64,000 nt of DNA, taken from contig NZ_LR130816.1 of the NCBI RefSeq assembly GCF_900626145.1, positions 476,264-540,263 on the forward strand. Reading direction: 5' to 3'. This DNA comes from Intestinimonas timonensis. Its GTDB lineage: Bacteria > Bacillota > Clostridia > Oscillospirales > Oscillospiraceae. Each line of letters begins with the position of its first letter. Within the stretch, counting starts at the first letter, position 1. A program made the position numbers and the translations under genes. Under the pieces are notes generated by a model, which worked only from the letters and a program-made list of their open reading frames with translations, had not been told where the DNA came from and ran no database searches. Positions 20,398 through 28,872 of the stretch are shown here, in pieces.

Positions 20398-21462
20398 TTA
20401 CTCTGCGTTTGGGGCGGGCAGGAACCGGAGCGCCACCAGCCGGTGAAAGATCGCCGCGAAAACCAGACCGAAGGCAGCGCCCAGAAGGGTATCTGTGATG
20501 CGCAGGATCACAGCGCCCTGGAGCCCGTAGATCCCTGCCCCCAGCATCAGCGCGCCCAGGCAGTTCATTGCCGTCTTATACCGGTAATCCGTGCAAAAGC
20601 CCAAGCATAACCCGCCCAGCGGTCCAAGCAGTGAATGGAGGGACTCAGGAATTATTAAATACAGAATAAAAAACAGGCAGGAACCCGCGACAGCCCCTGT
20701 AATCCGCTGCCGGAACCGGACGAAGGTATTTCCGGAATATGGATATTCCGACAACAGAGACCCGCAGGCAAATCCCATCCACATAAACCGCTCTACGCCA
20801 AAGACCTGTCCGGCTGTCATGACCAGGCTTACGCCGAGCGCCATGCGCAGCTGCCACAGGCAGACGGGCTTGGACAGATCAAACCTCCGTACCACATGAT
20901 GGAACCGAACCGTTTTGTGCTGGTGCCGGTGCTTGAGAAACAGGATCGTGCCGCAGAGCAGGTACCCTGCCAGCGTCAGAAGCCCACGGCGGATCAGAGC
21001 CTCTCCGACGACAGGATTGCCCGTCAAATAAATATAGGCAAAACTGTATAAACCGCCGTTTCCCATCTCAGGCCGCTGAGTTGTGAGAGAAAGAAGCGCA
21101 AAAAAGGAGACGAAGTGCAGTGGGATCAAAAAAGGCGGCGGGAGTATCGCCACTGCGCTGGGCGCCAGCACCAGAATCGCCAATGCCGCCGCCAGAGCCA
21201 GGAGTGAGTCTCCGATGCAGTACTCAAAATTGACAAAACGAATGCCCAACAGGATGCAAAACAACGCCACCGCCATCGGGGTATTGTCGGAGCCAAACAC
21301 GCCGGACAGCAAGCTGATGAATACAATGGCAAACGCCACAATCAAGACAGAACGTGTGGCCATGGCCACCCAGTAATACATCTTTTCCTGCTTTGTGCCG
21401 CAAGCGGCAATTTTTCGTTTGAGTATGGCAGGGTCCATTTGCAGCGCATCATAAAATTTCAT
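20398..21462 (-). CDS. FUSC-family membrane protein
   Basis: A 354-residue membrane protein with two blocks of about five hydrophobic helices separated by a cytosolic segment rich in His/Arg (FLKHRHQHKTVRFHH). This matches the fusaric acid resistance/aromatic acid exporter (FUSC) architecture, and EYPYSGNTFVRFRQRITG is the typical second-block motif. The start is ATG 21462 inside the 3' end of the marR-like gene (14-bp overlap); the longer frame upstream is a shadow. As the second gene of a MarR operon it is probably an exporter for a toxic aromatic compound that the regulator senses. Substrate unknown. Confidence 0.85.
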   Translation of the reverse strand: MKFYDALQMDPAILKRKIAACGTKQEKMYYWVAMATRSVLIVAFAIVFISLLSGVFGSDNTPMAVALFCILLGIRFVNFEYCIGDSLLALAAALAILVLAPSAVAILPPPFLIPLHFVSFFALLSLTTQRPEMGNGGLYSFAYIYLTGNPVVGEALIRRGLLTLAGYLLCGTILFLKHRHQHKTVRFHHVVRRFDLSKPVCLWQLRMALGVSLVMTAGQVFGVERFMWMGFACGSLLSEYPYSGNTFVRFRQRITGAVAGSCLFFILYLIIPESLHSLLGPLGGLCLGFCTDYRYKTAMNCLGALMLGAGIYGLQGAVILRITDTLLGAAFGLVFAAIFHRLVALRFLPAPNAE

Positions 21463-21892
21463 CTTCCGTATCTTCCTGACCTTTCTCGATCTGTGCGGCG
21501 AGTCGATCCGCATAATACATAAACATCTCAAAATCCTTGCCGGAGCTTCGCCACAGGTCATAAAACGGCTGCAAAATACTTTCGTAGCCCTGCTTCAATT
21601 CAGCAAGGCCGGTCTCTGTGATAAATATCTGGTAGCTTCGTTCATCTGTGGCTTTCCGCTGTTTCCGTATACAATTTTTCTCATAGAGCGTCTTCAGGCA
21701 GCGGCTCACCGCCTCTTTTTTCATACCGCTTCCCTGGCTGAGGAGAACAGGGGTATTTTGATCCGGCCGCAAATACAGATGGGCCAAGAGCTCGCACTCA
21801 CTGACAGTCAGCATGGATTTGCGTTTGGGCAGCAAAGACCGCGTGATCTTTTGCATCTGCTGCTGATAGTGAATCATATCTGTCCACTCCAT
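21449..21892 (-). CDS. MarR-family regulator
   Basis: A 147-residue winged-helix regulator. The recognition region is LLSQGSGMKKEAVSRCLKTLYEKNCIRKQRK, followed by the wing (KATDERSYQIFITETG) and a C-terminal dimerisation helix. AAGGAGA precedes ATG 21892. A 29-bp near-perfect palindrome overlaps its own -10 box, so it very likely represses itself and the overlapping FUSC gene until a ligand releases it. Transcribed divergently from the hybrid histidine kinase, 290 bp away. Confidence 0.93.
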   Translation of the reverse strand: MEWTDMIHYQQQMQKITRSLLPKRKSMLTVSECELLAHLYLRPDQNTPVLLSQGSGMKKEAVSRCLKTLYEKNCIRKQRKATDERSYQIFITETGLAELKQGYESILQPFYDLWRSSGKDFEMFMYYADRLAAQIEKGQEDTEDEIL

Positions 21893-21905
21893 GCAGATCT
21901 CCTTT

Positions 21906-21934
21906 GCATATAATTAACTTTGTTAATCATATGC
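21906..21934. promoter_or_regulatory. palindromic operator for the MarR protein
   Basis: Arms GCATATAATTAAC and GTTAATCATATGC around TTT; 12 of 13 positions pair. It covers the -10 box of the marR promoter and ends just before its ribosome site, the position expected for an autorepressor. Confidence 0.85.
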
Positions 21935-21954
21935 ACTGGAATGCGTTTTGTCAA
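21926..21954 (-). promoter_or_regulatory. promoter of the marR-FUSC operon
   Basis: On the minus strand TTGACA (21954-21949), 17-nt spacer, TATGAT (21931-21926). The -10 lies within the palindrome. Confidence 0.85.
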
Positions 21955-22092
21955 TAGCGGGAGCAAAATAATGGAACTAGTCCGGGCTGAAAAACCGAAC
22001 CTGGCATATCAGTACATCTCACTGCAGCCAGGCGCCGTTTCCGCCTACAAAGCGCGGGGCGCGACTTTTGCATCATTCAAGACAGATTTTCG

Positions 22093-22121
22093 TTTACTTT
22101 CCAGATATTTGGCGGTATGAT
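22093..22121 (+). promoter_or_regulatory. promoter of the hybrid kinase gene
   Basis: TTTACT at 22093-22098, 17-nt spacer, TATGAT at 22116-22121; leader of about 55 nt. Confidence 0.6.
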
Positions 22122-22184
22122 GATAGCATGTAAAAAGTCGGCGGGGCATCCGGCGGCACAGGCGGAGATAAAGGAGAGAATGCT

Positions 22185-24722
22185 GTGAACAGCGGCAAAA
22201 GAGGGTCTATCAATACGGTGCTGAGCATCCTTCTGATGGTCGCGTGCGTGAGCATGCTCATTTTTGGGGTGATCCTGGTGCGCGCTAAATTGCTCCAAAA
22301 CACACAGGATCTGGGTATGTCCCTGGCCGAAAGCTATGCCGCCGAGGAGGAGCTCCAAGTGACCACCTTCCGGAATTTCCTGGAGCTCGGGAGCCAGTAT
22401 GTGGAGGAACTGAGCAGCTCGGGCGCGGACACCGAAGAGATCCAGACCTGGCTCCACAGCTATTTTGCCAAGATCACCGCCATTGTAGGGGAGAACGTCA
22501 TGGACCCCTATGCCGTCATCGACGGTGCCATCGTGGCCGCCAACCCCTGGGAAGGGGATGACAGCTACGACTATCAGGGCACCGACTGGTACCGCCAGGC
22601 CCTGGAGGCCGATGGGGAGGTCATCTTTACCGACGCCTATATCGACGCCATCACTGGCAGCCCGGTGATCACCGCGGCCAGAAAATTTGAGGGCTCCGAC
22701 GACGTGCTGGCCATGGACATCTTCCCGCGGAACTTCCACGAGCGGGCGGAAAGCAAGAGCCTGCCTGAGGACGGCTCCCTCTACCTGTGCGACTCTAAGG
22801 GGACCCTCCTCTATTCCTCCACCAAGTGGGACGCGTCCGACGAGGAGCTCCAGTACTTCACCGACGAGCTGTTCAAGGGGATCCAGGATGGCTCCCTGCT
22901 GGCCTATGACGCCTCCTTCCGGGACCCCGACGGGGTGCAGCGGGGGGCTTACTATTATGAGATGAGCAACGGCTGGACCGTCATCCTCACCATCCCCTTC
23001 CAGACCGTCCTCATGGGGGAGCGCAATCTCCCGGTCATGGTGCTGGTGGCCGTCTCGGCGCTGGTGATGGCGGCCATGATGATCATGGTGATCCGTGACC
23101 TGGTGAACAGCCGGCGCATCCGCCGTGCCGACAGCACCATCCACATTCTGGGCGACTCCTTCTATGCCATCTACCTGGTCAACTATAAAAACAGCACCTA
23201 TGAGACCATCAAGCTCTCTCCGGATATGGAGGGCACCCTTCCGGAGACGGGGGATTACCAGAGCCTGATCGACATCATCGGCACTCTGGTGGAGCCTAAG
23301 ACCTTCCACGAGTTCGCTTTGGCCTTTTCCCTGGAGAGCATCCGCCAGCGGGTGGCCGCCAGGATCCCCGACTACGGCGGTGACTACCAGCGCCGCTTCG
23401 GCGACGTCTACAAGTGGGTGAACGTCCGCACCCTCTACGACAGCAGCCGCGCCCCGGATGAGGTCATCCTCTGCTTCCGGGAGGTGGATCTGGAGAAGCG
23501 CCAGCAGCTCCAGCATATGCGCATCCTCCAGGAGGCCCTGGACACCGCCAAGAAGAGCACTAAGGCCAAAAACGCCTTTTTCTCCAACATGTCCCACGAC
23601 ATGCGCACCCCCCTCAACGCCATCATCGGCCTTTCTGAGCTGGCCCAGCGGGACCGGGACGACCGGGAAAAGGTGGACGGCTACATGCGGAAGATCGAGT
23701 TTTCCGGCAAACAGCTCCTCTATCTTATCAACGACATCCTGGAGCTCTCCCGGCTGGAGTCGGGGCGCAACACCCTGGACTGCCGCCGCTTTGACCTGCG
23801 CCAGTGTGTGGAGGACCTCACCGCCTCCTTCCACGACATGGCGGAGAAGGACGACCGGAAGTTCTCGGTGGAGCTGGACATCACCGACACCATGGTGGAG
23901 GGCGACCCCCAAAAGCTGGGGCAGATCCTCAACAACCTCATCTCCAACGCCTTCAAGTACAGCCGGGCCGGAGACCGGGTGGAGGTGACGGTGAAGCAGT
24001 TCCACTTCCAGCAGCACAGCAAATACCAGTTCACCGTGGAGGACACGGGCATCGGCATGTCGGAGCAGTTTTTGGAGCACATTTTTGACCCCTATTCCCG
24101 GGAGACCCGGTTTACCTCCCAAACCGTCACCGGCACCGGCCTGGGCATGCCCATCGTCCAGAGCCTGGTCCAGCAGATGAGCGGCGAGATCACGGTGGAG
24201 AGCACCCTGGGGAAGGGGAGCCGCTTCACGGTGACCCTGCCCCTGGAGGCCGTCCGGACGGAGGAGGGGGCAGCGGAGACGGAGTCGGAGAAGGAGGACG
24301 TGGACCTGACCGGGAAGCGGGTGCTCCTGGCCGAGGATAACGAGCTCATCATGGAGATCAGCATGGCCATCCTCACCATGAATGGCATGGAGGTGGTCCA
24401 GGCGGTGAACGGCGCCGAGGCGGTGGAACGCTTTGCGGAAAGTCCCGCCCACTCCATCGACGCCATCCTCATGGATATGCAGATGCCCGAGATGGACGGC
24501 TGTCAGGCGGCCCAGGCCATCCGGGCCATGGACCGGCCCGACGCCGCCACCGTGCCCATCATCGCCGTCACCGCCAACGCCTTCGCTGAGGACATCGCCA
24601 AGACCACGGAGGCGGGCATGGACGCCCACATCTCCAAGCCCATCGACTTCGTCGTGCTGAACCGGACCCTGGCCCGGCTCATCAACGGAGAGAAACGTTC
24701 TCAAATGCCCGGGAAGGCTTGA
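22185..24722 (+). CDS. hybrid sensor histidine kinase with extracellular Cache-type sensor and receiver
   Basis: An 845-residue membrane kinase. One membrane helix (about 11-31), an extracellular sensor of about 250 residues with Cache-like features (GTDWYRQALEADGEVIFTDAY), a second helix near 285-305, a PAS-like segment, then HisKA with phosphoacceptor H471 in NMSHDMRTPLN, HATPase (N box LISNAFKYS, GIGMSEQFLEHIF, GTGLGMPIV) and a C-terminal receiver with D764 in LMDMQMPEMDG. Autophosphorylation at H471 would pass to the attached receiver; no separate response regulator or Hpt gene is adjacent, so the output is unknown. GTG 22185 follows AAGGAGAG. Confidence 0.94.
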   Translation: MNSGKRGSINTVLSILLMVACVSMLIFGVILVRAKLLQNTQDLGMSLAESYAAEEELQVTTFRNFLELGSQYVEELSSSGADTEEIQTWLHSYFAKITAIVGENVMDPYAVIDGAIVAANPWEGDDSYDYQGTDWYRQALEADGEVIFTDAYIDAITGSPVITAARKFEGSDDVLAMDIFPRNFHERAESKSLPEDGSLYLCDSKGTLLYSSTKWDASDEELQYFTDELFKGIQDGSLLAYDASFRDPDGVQRGAYYYEMSNGWTVILTIPFQTVLMGERNLPVMVLVAVSALVMAAMMIMVIRDLVNSRRIRRADSTIHILGDSFYAIYLVNYKNSTYETIKLSPDMEGTLPETGDYQSLIDIIGTLVEPKTFHEFALAFSLESIRQRVAARIPDYGGDYQRRFGDVYKWVNVRTLYDSSRAPDEVILCFREVDLEKRQQLQHMRILQEALDTAKKSTKAKNAFFSNMSHDMRTPLNAIIGLSELAQRDRDDREKVDGYMRKIEFSGKQLLYLINDILELSRLESGRNTLDCRRFDLRQCVEDLTASFHDMAEKDDRKFSVELDITDTMVEGDPQKLGQILNNLISNAFKYSRAGDRVEVTVKQFHFQQHSKYQFTVEDTGIGMSEQFLEHIFDPYSRETRFTSQTVTGTGLGMPIVQSLVQQMSGEITVESTLGKGSRFTVTLPLEAVRTEEGAAETESEKEDVDLTGKRVLLAEDNELIMEISMAILTMNGMEVVQAVNGAEAVERFAESPAHSIDAILMDMQMPEMDGCQAAQAIRAMDRPDAATVPIIAVTANAFAEDIAKTTEAGMDAHISKPIDFVVLNRTLARLINGEKRSQMPGKA

Positions 24723-24786
24723 CTTTTCCGGCCGGGACACATAAAATGGACCACGGAAAAATTTTCGAGGAAAAGGATTGAGATAT

Positions 24787-26226
24787 ATGGCACAGGACAA
24801 GAAGCAGGTGGAGCAGATCACCGATATGGAGGTGGACTTCGCCCAGTGGTACACCGACGTGTGTAAGAAGGCGGAGCTCATCGACTACTCCAGCATCAAG
24901 GGCATGTTCATCTACCGCCCCTACGGCTACGCCATCTGGGAGAACATCCAGCGGGAGCTGGACAACCGGTTCAAGGCCACCGGCCATGAGAACGTCTCCC
25001 TCCCCATGCTCATCCCCGAGTCCCTCCTCCAGAAGGAGAAGGACCACGTGGAGGGCTTCGCCCCCGAGTGCGCCTGGGTGACCATGGGCGGCAGTGAGAA
25101 GCTGGAGGAGCGCTACTGCATCCGCCCCACCAGTGAGACTCTGTTCTGTGAGCACTATAAGAACATCATCCACTCCTGGCGGGACCTGCCCAAGCTCTAC
25201 AACCAGTGGTGCTCCGTCCTCCGCTGGGAGAAGACCTCCCGCCCCTTCCTGCGCCACCGGGAGTTCCTGTGGCAGGAGGGCCATACCATGCACGCCACCG
25301 CCGAGGAGGCCCGTGAGGAGACCCAGCGGATGCTGAACATCTACGCCGACTTCCTGGAGAACGTGCTGGCCATGCCCGTGGTCAAGGGCCAGAAGACCGA
25401 CAAGGAGAAGTTCAACGGCGCTGAGGAGACCTACACCGTGGAGTGCATGATGCACGACAAGAAGGCCCTCCAGGCCGGCACCAGCCACTACTTCGGCGAC
25501 GGCTTCGCCAAGGCCTTCGACATCACCTTCACCGGCAAGGACAACCAGCTCCACCACCCCCACCAGACCTCCTGGGGCGTGTCCACCCGCATGATCGGCG
25601 GCATCATCATGACCCACGGCGACAACAACGGCCTGGTGCTGCCCCCCCGCATCGCCCCCATCCAGGTGGTCATCATCCCCGTGGCCCAGCACAAGGAGGG
25701 CGTCCTGGAGGCCAACCGGGCCGTCATGGACCGCCTGGTCAAGGCCGGCTTCCGGGTGAAGATGGACGACTCCGACCAGTCCGCCGGCTGGAAGTTCGCC
25801 GAGTACGAGATGAAGGGCATCCCCCTCCGCCTGGAGCTGGGCCCAAAGGACATCGAGAAGAACCAGTGCGTCCTGGTCCGCCGGGACAGCGGCGAGAAGA
25901 CCTTCGTCTCCCTGGACGGCATCGAGGACACCGTGGCCTCCATGCTGGACTCCATCCACGACGGTCTCTACGCCAAGGCCAAGAAGAACCTGGAGGACAA
26001 CACCTACGCCTGCTCCAGCCTGGAGGAGGTCCGGGAGAAGATGCAGGAGCGGGGCGGCTTCGCCAAGACCATGTGGTGCGGCGACGAAGCCTGCGAGATC
26101 CGCATGAAGGAGGAGGCTGGCGTCACCTCCCGCTGCATCCCCTTTGCCCAGGAGAACCTGGGCGACGTGTGCCCCATCTGCGGCAAGCCCGCCAAGCATA
26201 TGGTCTACTGGGGCGTGGCGTATTAA
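24787..26226 (+). CDS. proS: prolyl-tRNA synthetase (archaeal/eukaryote-type)
   Basis: A 479-residue class II synthetase of the short ProS type 3 without the INS editing domain. Motif 2 region ([26 protein letters not shown]) and motif 3 ([21 protein letters not shown]) are clear, then the anticodon domain and the C-terminal zinc-binding part with Cys at CGDEACEIR and CPICGKPA, ending in the typical YWGVAY. It charges tRNA-Pro in the cytosol. ATG 24787 is chosen; a TTG at 24778 is too close to AAAAGG. It lies 64 bp after the hybrid kinase, with no T-box leader in that gap. Confidence 0.96.
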   Translation: MAQDKKQVEQITDMEVDFAQWYTDVCKKAELIDYSSIKGMFIYRPYGYAIWENIQRELDNRFKATGHENVSLPMLIPESLLQKEKDHVEGFAPECAWVTMGGSEKLEERYCIRPTSETLFCEHYKNIIHSWRDLPKLYNQWCSVLRWEKTSRPFLRHREFLWQEGHTMHATAEEAREETQRMLNIYADFLENVLAMPVVKGQKTDKEKFNGAEETYTVECMMHDKKALQAGTSHYFGDGFAKAFDITFTGKDNQLHHPHQTSWGVSTRMIGGIIMTHGDNNGLVLPPRIAPIQVVIIPVAQHKEGVLEANRAVMDRLVKAGFRVKMDDSDQSAGWKFAEYEMKGIPLRLELGPKDIEKNQCVLVRRDSGEKTFVSLDGIEDTVASMLDSIHDGLYAKAKKNLEDNTYACSSLEEVREKMQERGGFAKTMWCGDEACEIRMKEEAGVTSRCIPFAQENLGDVCPICGKPAKHMVYWGVAY

Positions 26227-26250
26227 GCTCCCTTTCCCACAAGAACCAGA

Positions 26251-26280
26251 ATGGCCGCCCCGATCAGGGGCGGCCATTTT
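26251..26280 (+). terminator. proS terminator
   Basis: ATGGCCGCCCC, loop GATCA, GGGGCGGCCAT, then TTTT. The T-run is also the first bases of the repeat tract. Confidence 0.85.
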
Positions 26281-26548
26281 CGCCGTCAGGCGGAAACAGA
26301 GCATAGCGGACTTTGCAGATTATATGGGGGCCCCGCGCGAGCCCAGCGCAGCGGGTCGCGTGGGGAGAGGACGAGCAAGGGAGCGGAGCGAGTTTTCGCC
26401 GTCAGGCGGAAACAGAGCATAGCGGACTTTGCAGATTATATGGGGGCCCCGCGCGAGCCCAGCGCAGCGGGTCGCGTGGGGAGAGGACGAGCAAGGGAGC
26501 GGAGCGAGTTTTCGCCGTCAGGCGGAAACAGAGCATAGCGGACTTTGC
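26277..26548 (+). repeat. 116-bp tandem repeat carrying hairpin P5
   Basis: Two full 116-bp units (26277-26392, 26393-26508) that look identical, and a third cut after 40 nt (26509-26548). Each unit begins TTTTCGCCGTCAGGCGGAAAC and contains the 35-nt hairpin P5 (26331-26365, 26447-26481): 10-bp arms CCCCGCGCGA/TCGCGTGGGG around AGCCCAGCGCAGCGGGT, then GAGAGGACGAGCAAGGGAGC. The period is not a multiple of three, and the overlapping open frames are not genes. The same module occurs behind lepA and near tRNA-Gly. The tract fills most of the proS to ABC-F gap. Confidence 0.93.
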
Positions 26549-26576
26549 GAGGACGAGGCGTGGACGAGGAAAACCC

Positions 26577-26604
26577 TTGTTTTGTGCCAAAATTATGATA
26601 TACT
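26577..26604 (+). promoter_or_regulatory. promoter of the ABC-F gene
   Basis: TTGTTT at 26577-26582, 16-nt spacer, TATACT at 26599-26604 with TATG just before the -10. It lies just after the repeat tract. Confidence 0.6.
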
Positions 26605-26701
26605 ATTGGGGCGTTTACGGCCGCGCCGGGTGAGAGCGGCCCACAAAAGCCGCCTTCCGGCAGGGCGGCGGAAATAGAGTGTAATAATTAAGGAGTATGA
26701 C

Positions 26702-28309
26702 ATGATCACAGTCACCGACCTCAGCTTACAGTACAGCGGCCAGGCCCTCTTTTCTCATGTGGACCTGCAGTTCGTGAAGGGGAACTGCTACGGCATCATC
26801 GGCGCCAACGGCGCCGGCAAGTCCACCTTCTTAAAGATCCTGTCCGGGGAGCTGGAGCCCACCTCCGGCGAGGTGTCCATCCTGCCCAACACCCGCATGT
26901 CCATCCTCAAGCAGGACCAGAACGCCTACAACGCCTACACCGTCATGGATACGGTCATCATGGGCAACCAGCGCCTCTACGATATCGGCAAGGAGAAGGA
27001 GGCCCTCTACGCCAAGGAGGAGATGACCGAGGAGGACGGTATCCGGGCCTGTGAGCTGGAGGAGGAGTATGCCGAGCTGGGCGGCTGGGAGTCCGAGTCC
27101 GACGCCAGCCGTATCCTCCAGGGTCTGGGCATCCCCGTGTCCATGCACTACGACATCATGGAGAACGTGGACGGCCGTCTGAAGGTGAAGGTCCTGCTGG
27201 CCCAGGCCCTCTTCGGCAACCCCGACATCCTGATGATGGACGAGCCCACCAACAACCTGGACATCAACGCCGTGAATTGGCTGGAGGACTTCCTGCTGGA
27301 CTTCGAGGGCACCGTCATCGTGGTCAGCCACGACCGCCACTTCCTCAACACCATCTGCACCCACATCGTGGACATCGACTACAACAAGATCAAGATGTAC
27401 GTGGGCAACTACGACTTCTGGTACGAGTCCTCCCAACTGGTGCAGAACCTCATCAAGAACCAGAACAAGAAGAACGAGGAGAAGATCAAGGAGCTGCAGG
27501 AGTTCATCTCCCGCTTCTCCGCCAACAAGTCCAAGTCCAAGCAGGCCACCGCCAGAAGAAAACTGCTGGACAAGCTCACCGTGGAGGAGATGCCCGCCTC
27601 CTCCCGGCGCTACCCCTGGGTGTCTTTCTCCCCCGACCGTGAGGTGGGCAAGGATATCCTCTTCGTCACCGAGGTCTCCAAGACCGTGGACGGGGTCAAG
27701 CTGCTGGACAAGGTGAGCTTCACCGTCAACCACGGCGACAAGATCGCCTTCGTGGGCGAGAACGAGAACGCCCACACCGCCCTCTTCAAGATCCTCACCG
27801 GCGAGTGGGAGCCCGACGAGGGCACCGTGAAGTGGGGCCAGACCGCCACCTTCTCCTACTTCCCCAAGGACAACACCGAGTTCTTCAAGGACAACGACGA
27901 CAACCTGGTGGAGTGGCTCCGCCAGTTTTCCTCCGACCCCCACGAGGCCTATCTCCGGGGCTTCCTGGGCCGGATGCTCTTCTCCGGCGACGACGTCTAC
28001 AAGCAGGTCAAGGTCCTCTCCGGCGGCGAGAAGGTGCGGTGCATGCTCTCCCGCATGATGCTCTCCGGCGCCAACGTGCTGCTGCTGGACCAGCCCACCA
28101 ACCACCTGGACCTGGAGTCCATCGCCGCCGTCAACAACGGCCTGGAGGCGGTAAAGTGCAACGTGCTCTTCTCCTCCCACGACCATCAGCTGGTCCAGAC
28201 CGTGGCCAACCGGATCTTCGACTTCACCCCCGACGGCAAGCTGGTGGACCGCCAGATGAGCTATGATGAGTACCTGGAGCGCATGGCCCAGGAGAGCGCC
28301 CAGGGGTAA
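26702..28309 (+). CDS. ABC-F family ATPase (YbiT/YkpA subgroup) with degenerate second site
   Basis: A 535-residue soluble protein with two ABC domains and no membrane helices, as in ribosome-associated ABC-F factors. Domain 1: Walker A GANGAGKST, degenerate signature (VDGRLK, usual in the YbiT/YkpA branch), Walker B ILMMDEPTNNLD. A charged linker (KNQNKKNEEKIKELQEF) separates domain 2. In domain 2 Walker A reads GENENAHTA (the Lys is His), the signature LSGGEK is intact, and the Walker B glutamate is Gln (LLLDQPTNHLD). Site 2 is therefore probably unable to hydrolyse ATP. ABC-F proteins act on the ribosomal E site in translation control. AAGGAG precedes ATG 26702. Confidence 0.92.
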   Translation: MITVTDLSLQYSGQALFSHVDLQFVKGNCYGIIGANGAGKSTFLKILSGELEPTSGEVSILPNTRMSILKQDQNAYNAYTVMDTVIMGNQRLYDIGKEKEALYAKEEMTEEDGIRACELEEEYAELGGWESESDASRILQGLGIPVSMHYDIMENVDGRLKVKVLLAQALFGNPDILMMDEPTNNLDINAVNWLEDFLLDFEGTVIVVSHDRHFLNTICTHIVDIDYNKIKMYVGNYDFWYESSQLVQNLIKNQNKKNEEKIKELQEFISRFSANKSKSKQATARRKLLDKLTVEEMPASSRRYPWVSFSPDREVGKDILFVTEVSKTVDGVKLLDKVSFTVNHGDKIAFVGENENAHTALFKILTGEWEPDEGTVKWGQTATFSYFPKDNTEFFKDNDDNLVEWLRQFSSDPHEAYLRGFLGRMLFSGDDVYKQVKVLSGGEKVRCMLSRMMLSGANVLLLDQPTNHLDLESIAAVNNGLEAVKCNVLFSSHDHQLVQTVANRIFDFTPDGKLVDRQMSYDEYLERMAQESAQG

Positions 28310-28374
28310 GGCCGGATTTCCGGCATGCGGCGTGTGGGGCGCGCCAAACCACGCGGCAGTTATCATCCTGCCCA

Positions 28375-28504
28375 CCCTCATCCGCCCCAGTGTGCGCACT
28401 GGGGCACCTTCCCCCTTGAAGGGGGAAGGTCCGGGAAAACGCCGCCCGCGAACCTTCCCCCCTCAGGGGGGAAGGTGGATGGCCGAAGGCCAGACGGATG
28501 AGGG
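28375..28504. repeat. 130-bp MITE-like element with terminal inverted repeats
   Basis: Ends CCCTCATCCG and CGGATGAGGG are exact inverted repeats. Inside are three strong hairpins: GCCCCAGTG-TGCG-CACTGGGGC (28384-28405), ACCTTCCCCC/GGGGGAAGGT (28406-28430) and ACCTTCCCCCC/GGGGGGAAGGT (28452-28476). No coding sequence. It lies between two convergent genes and may also serve as their terminator. Similar CTTCCCCC-type repeats are common in Oscillospiraceae genomes (general knowledge). Confidence 0.85.
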
Positions 28505-28533
28505 GGCGTTCCGGTTTTGAGCTTGCCCGGGGG

Positions 28534-28803
28534 TCAGCCGCCCCATACGTAGCCCTCACAGCGCAGCTCCTCCATGAGGGCGGCGCCCAGGCAGAAGCCC
28601 CGGCGGAAGGCCTCGTTGGTATAGCAGTCCTGAAGCTGTCCCAGGGCAGACCAGAACTCGTCCAGAAAGGCGTCAGACAGGGTCTCCGCCACCTTCCGGC
28701 AGTAGGGGTCCAGGGCCTTTCGGGCCGTCTCCTCCCCGGGATAGGGCGGATGGGGTGTGCTGGCTTCATTGATAAAATCAAGGACAGAGTTCAAATCTCT
28801 CAC
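28534..28803 (-). CDS. small hypothetical protein
   Basis: An 89-residue soluble protein, mostly helical, with no recognisable catalytic motif (ETARKALDPYCRKVAETL; GFCLGAALMEEL). It resembles the short DUF6809-like proteins of Clostridia, but this is a loose match. Expression is likely controlled: a TTGACA/TATAAT promoter with a perfect palindrome directly downstream lies before its GAGGTGAGAG ribosome site, and a small XRE repressor is encoded divergently 70 bp away. It may be the only target of that repressor. Function unknown. Confidence 0.75.
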   Translation of the reverse strand: MRDLNSVLDFINEASTPHPPYPGEETARKALDPYCRKVAETLSDAFLDEFWSALGQLQDCYTNEAFRRGFCLGAALMEELRCEGYVWGG

Positions 28804-28807
28804 CTCG

Positions 28808-28830
28808 AATACGTAGTTTTACTACGTATT
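28808..28830. promoter_or_regulatory. palindromic operator between the 89-aa gene and the XRE gene
   Basis: AATACGTAG-TTTTA-CTACGTATT, a perfect 9-bp inverted repeat placed immediately downstream of the -10 box of the minus-strand promoter. Likely bound by the adjacent XRE protein. Confidence 0.8.
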
Positions 28831-28831
28831 C

Positions 28832-28860
28832 ATTATACGAAGAAAACATTCGCTTGTCAA
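28832..28860 (-). promoter_or_regulatory. strong promoter for the 89-aa gene
   Basis: On the minus strand TTGACA (28860-28855), 17-nt spacer, TATAAT (28837-28832): full consensus. Confidence 0.88.
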
Positions 28861-28872
28861 GAGGGGGATACT

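Noticed and set aside
21920..22120. 66-codon frame upstream of the hybrid kinase
   Set aside because: It starts inside the MarR operator, has no ribosome site and runs through the kinase promoter.
24723..24786. T-box leader for proS
   Set aside because: The gap is only 64 bp, with no terminator hairpin or T-box core sequence.
26277..26548. CRISPR array behind proS
   Set aside because: Units are 116 bp head to tail with no unique spacers, and no cas genes are present.
26590..26620. Second copy of the proS end after the tandem repeat (TACTATTGGGGCGTTTAC resembles TACTGGGGCGTGGCGTAT)
   Set aside because: The match is short and gapped, does not keep the reading frame to a stop, and overlaps the promoter of the next gene; likely chance.
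26144..26633. Overlapping small open frames in the tandem repeat
   Set aside because: The 116-bp period shifts phase each unit, so the same peptide is read in successive frames; no ribosome site or conservation.
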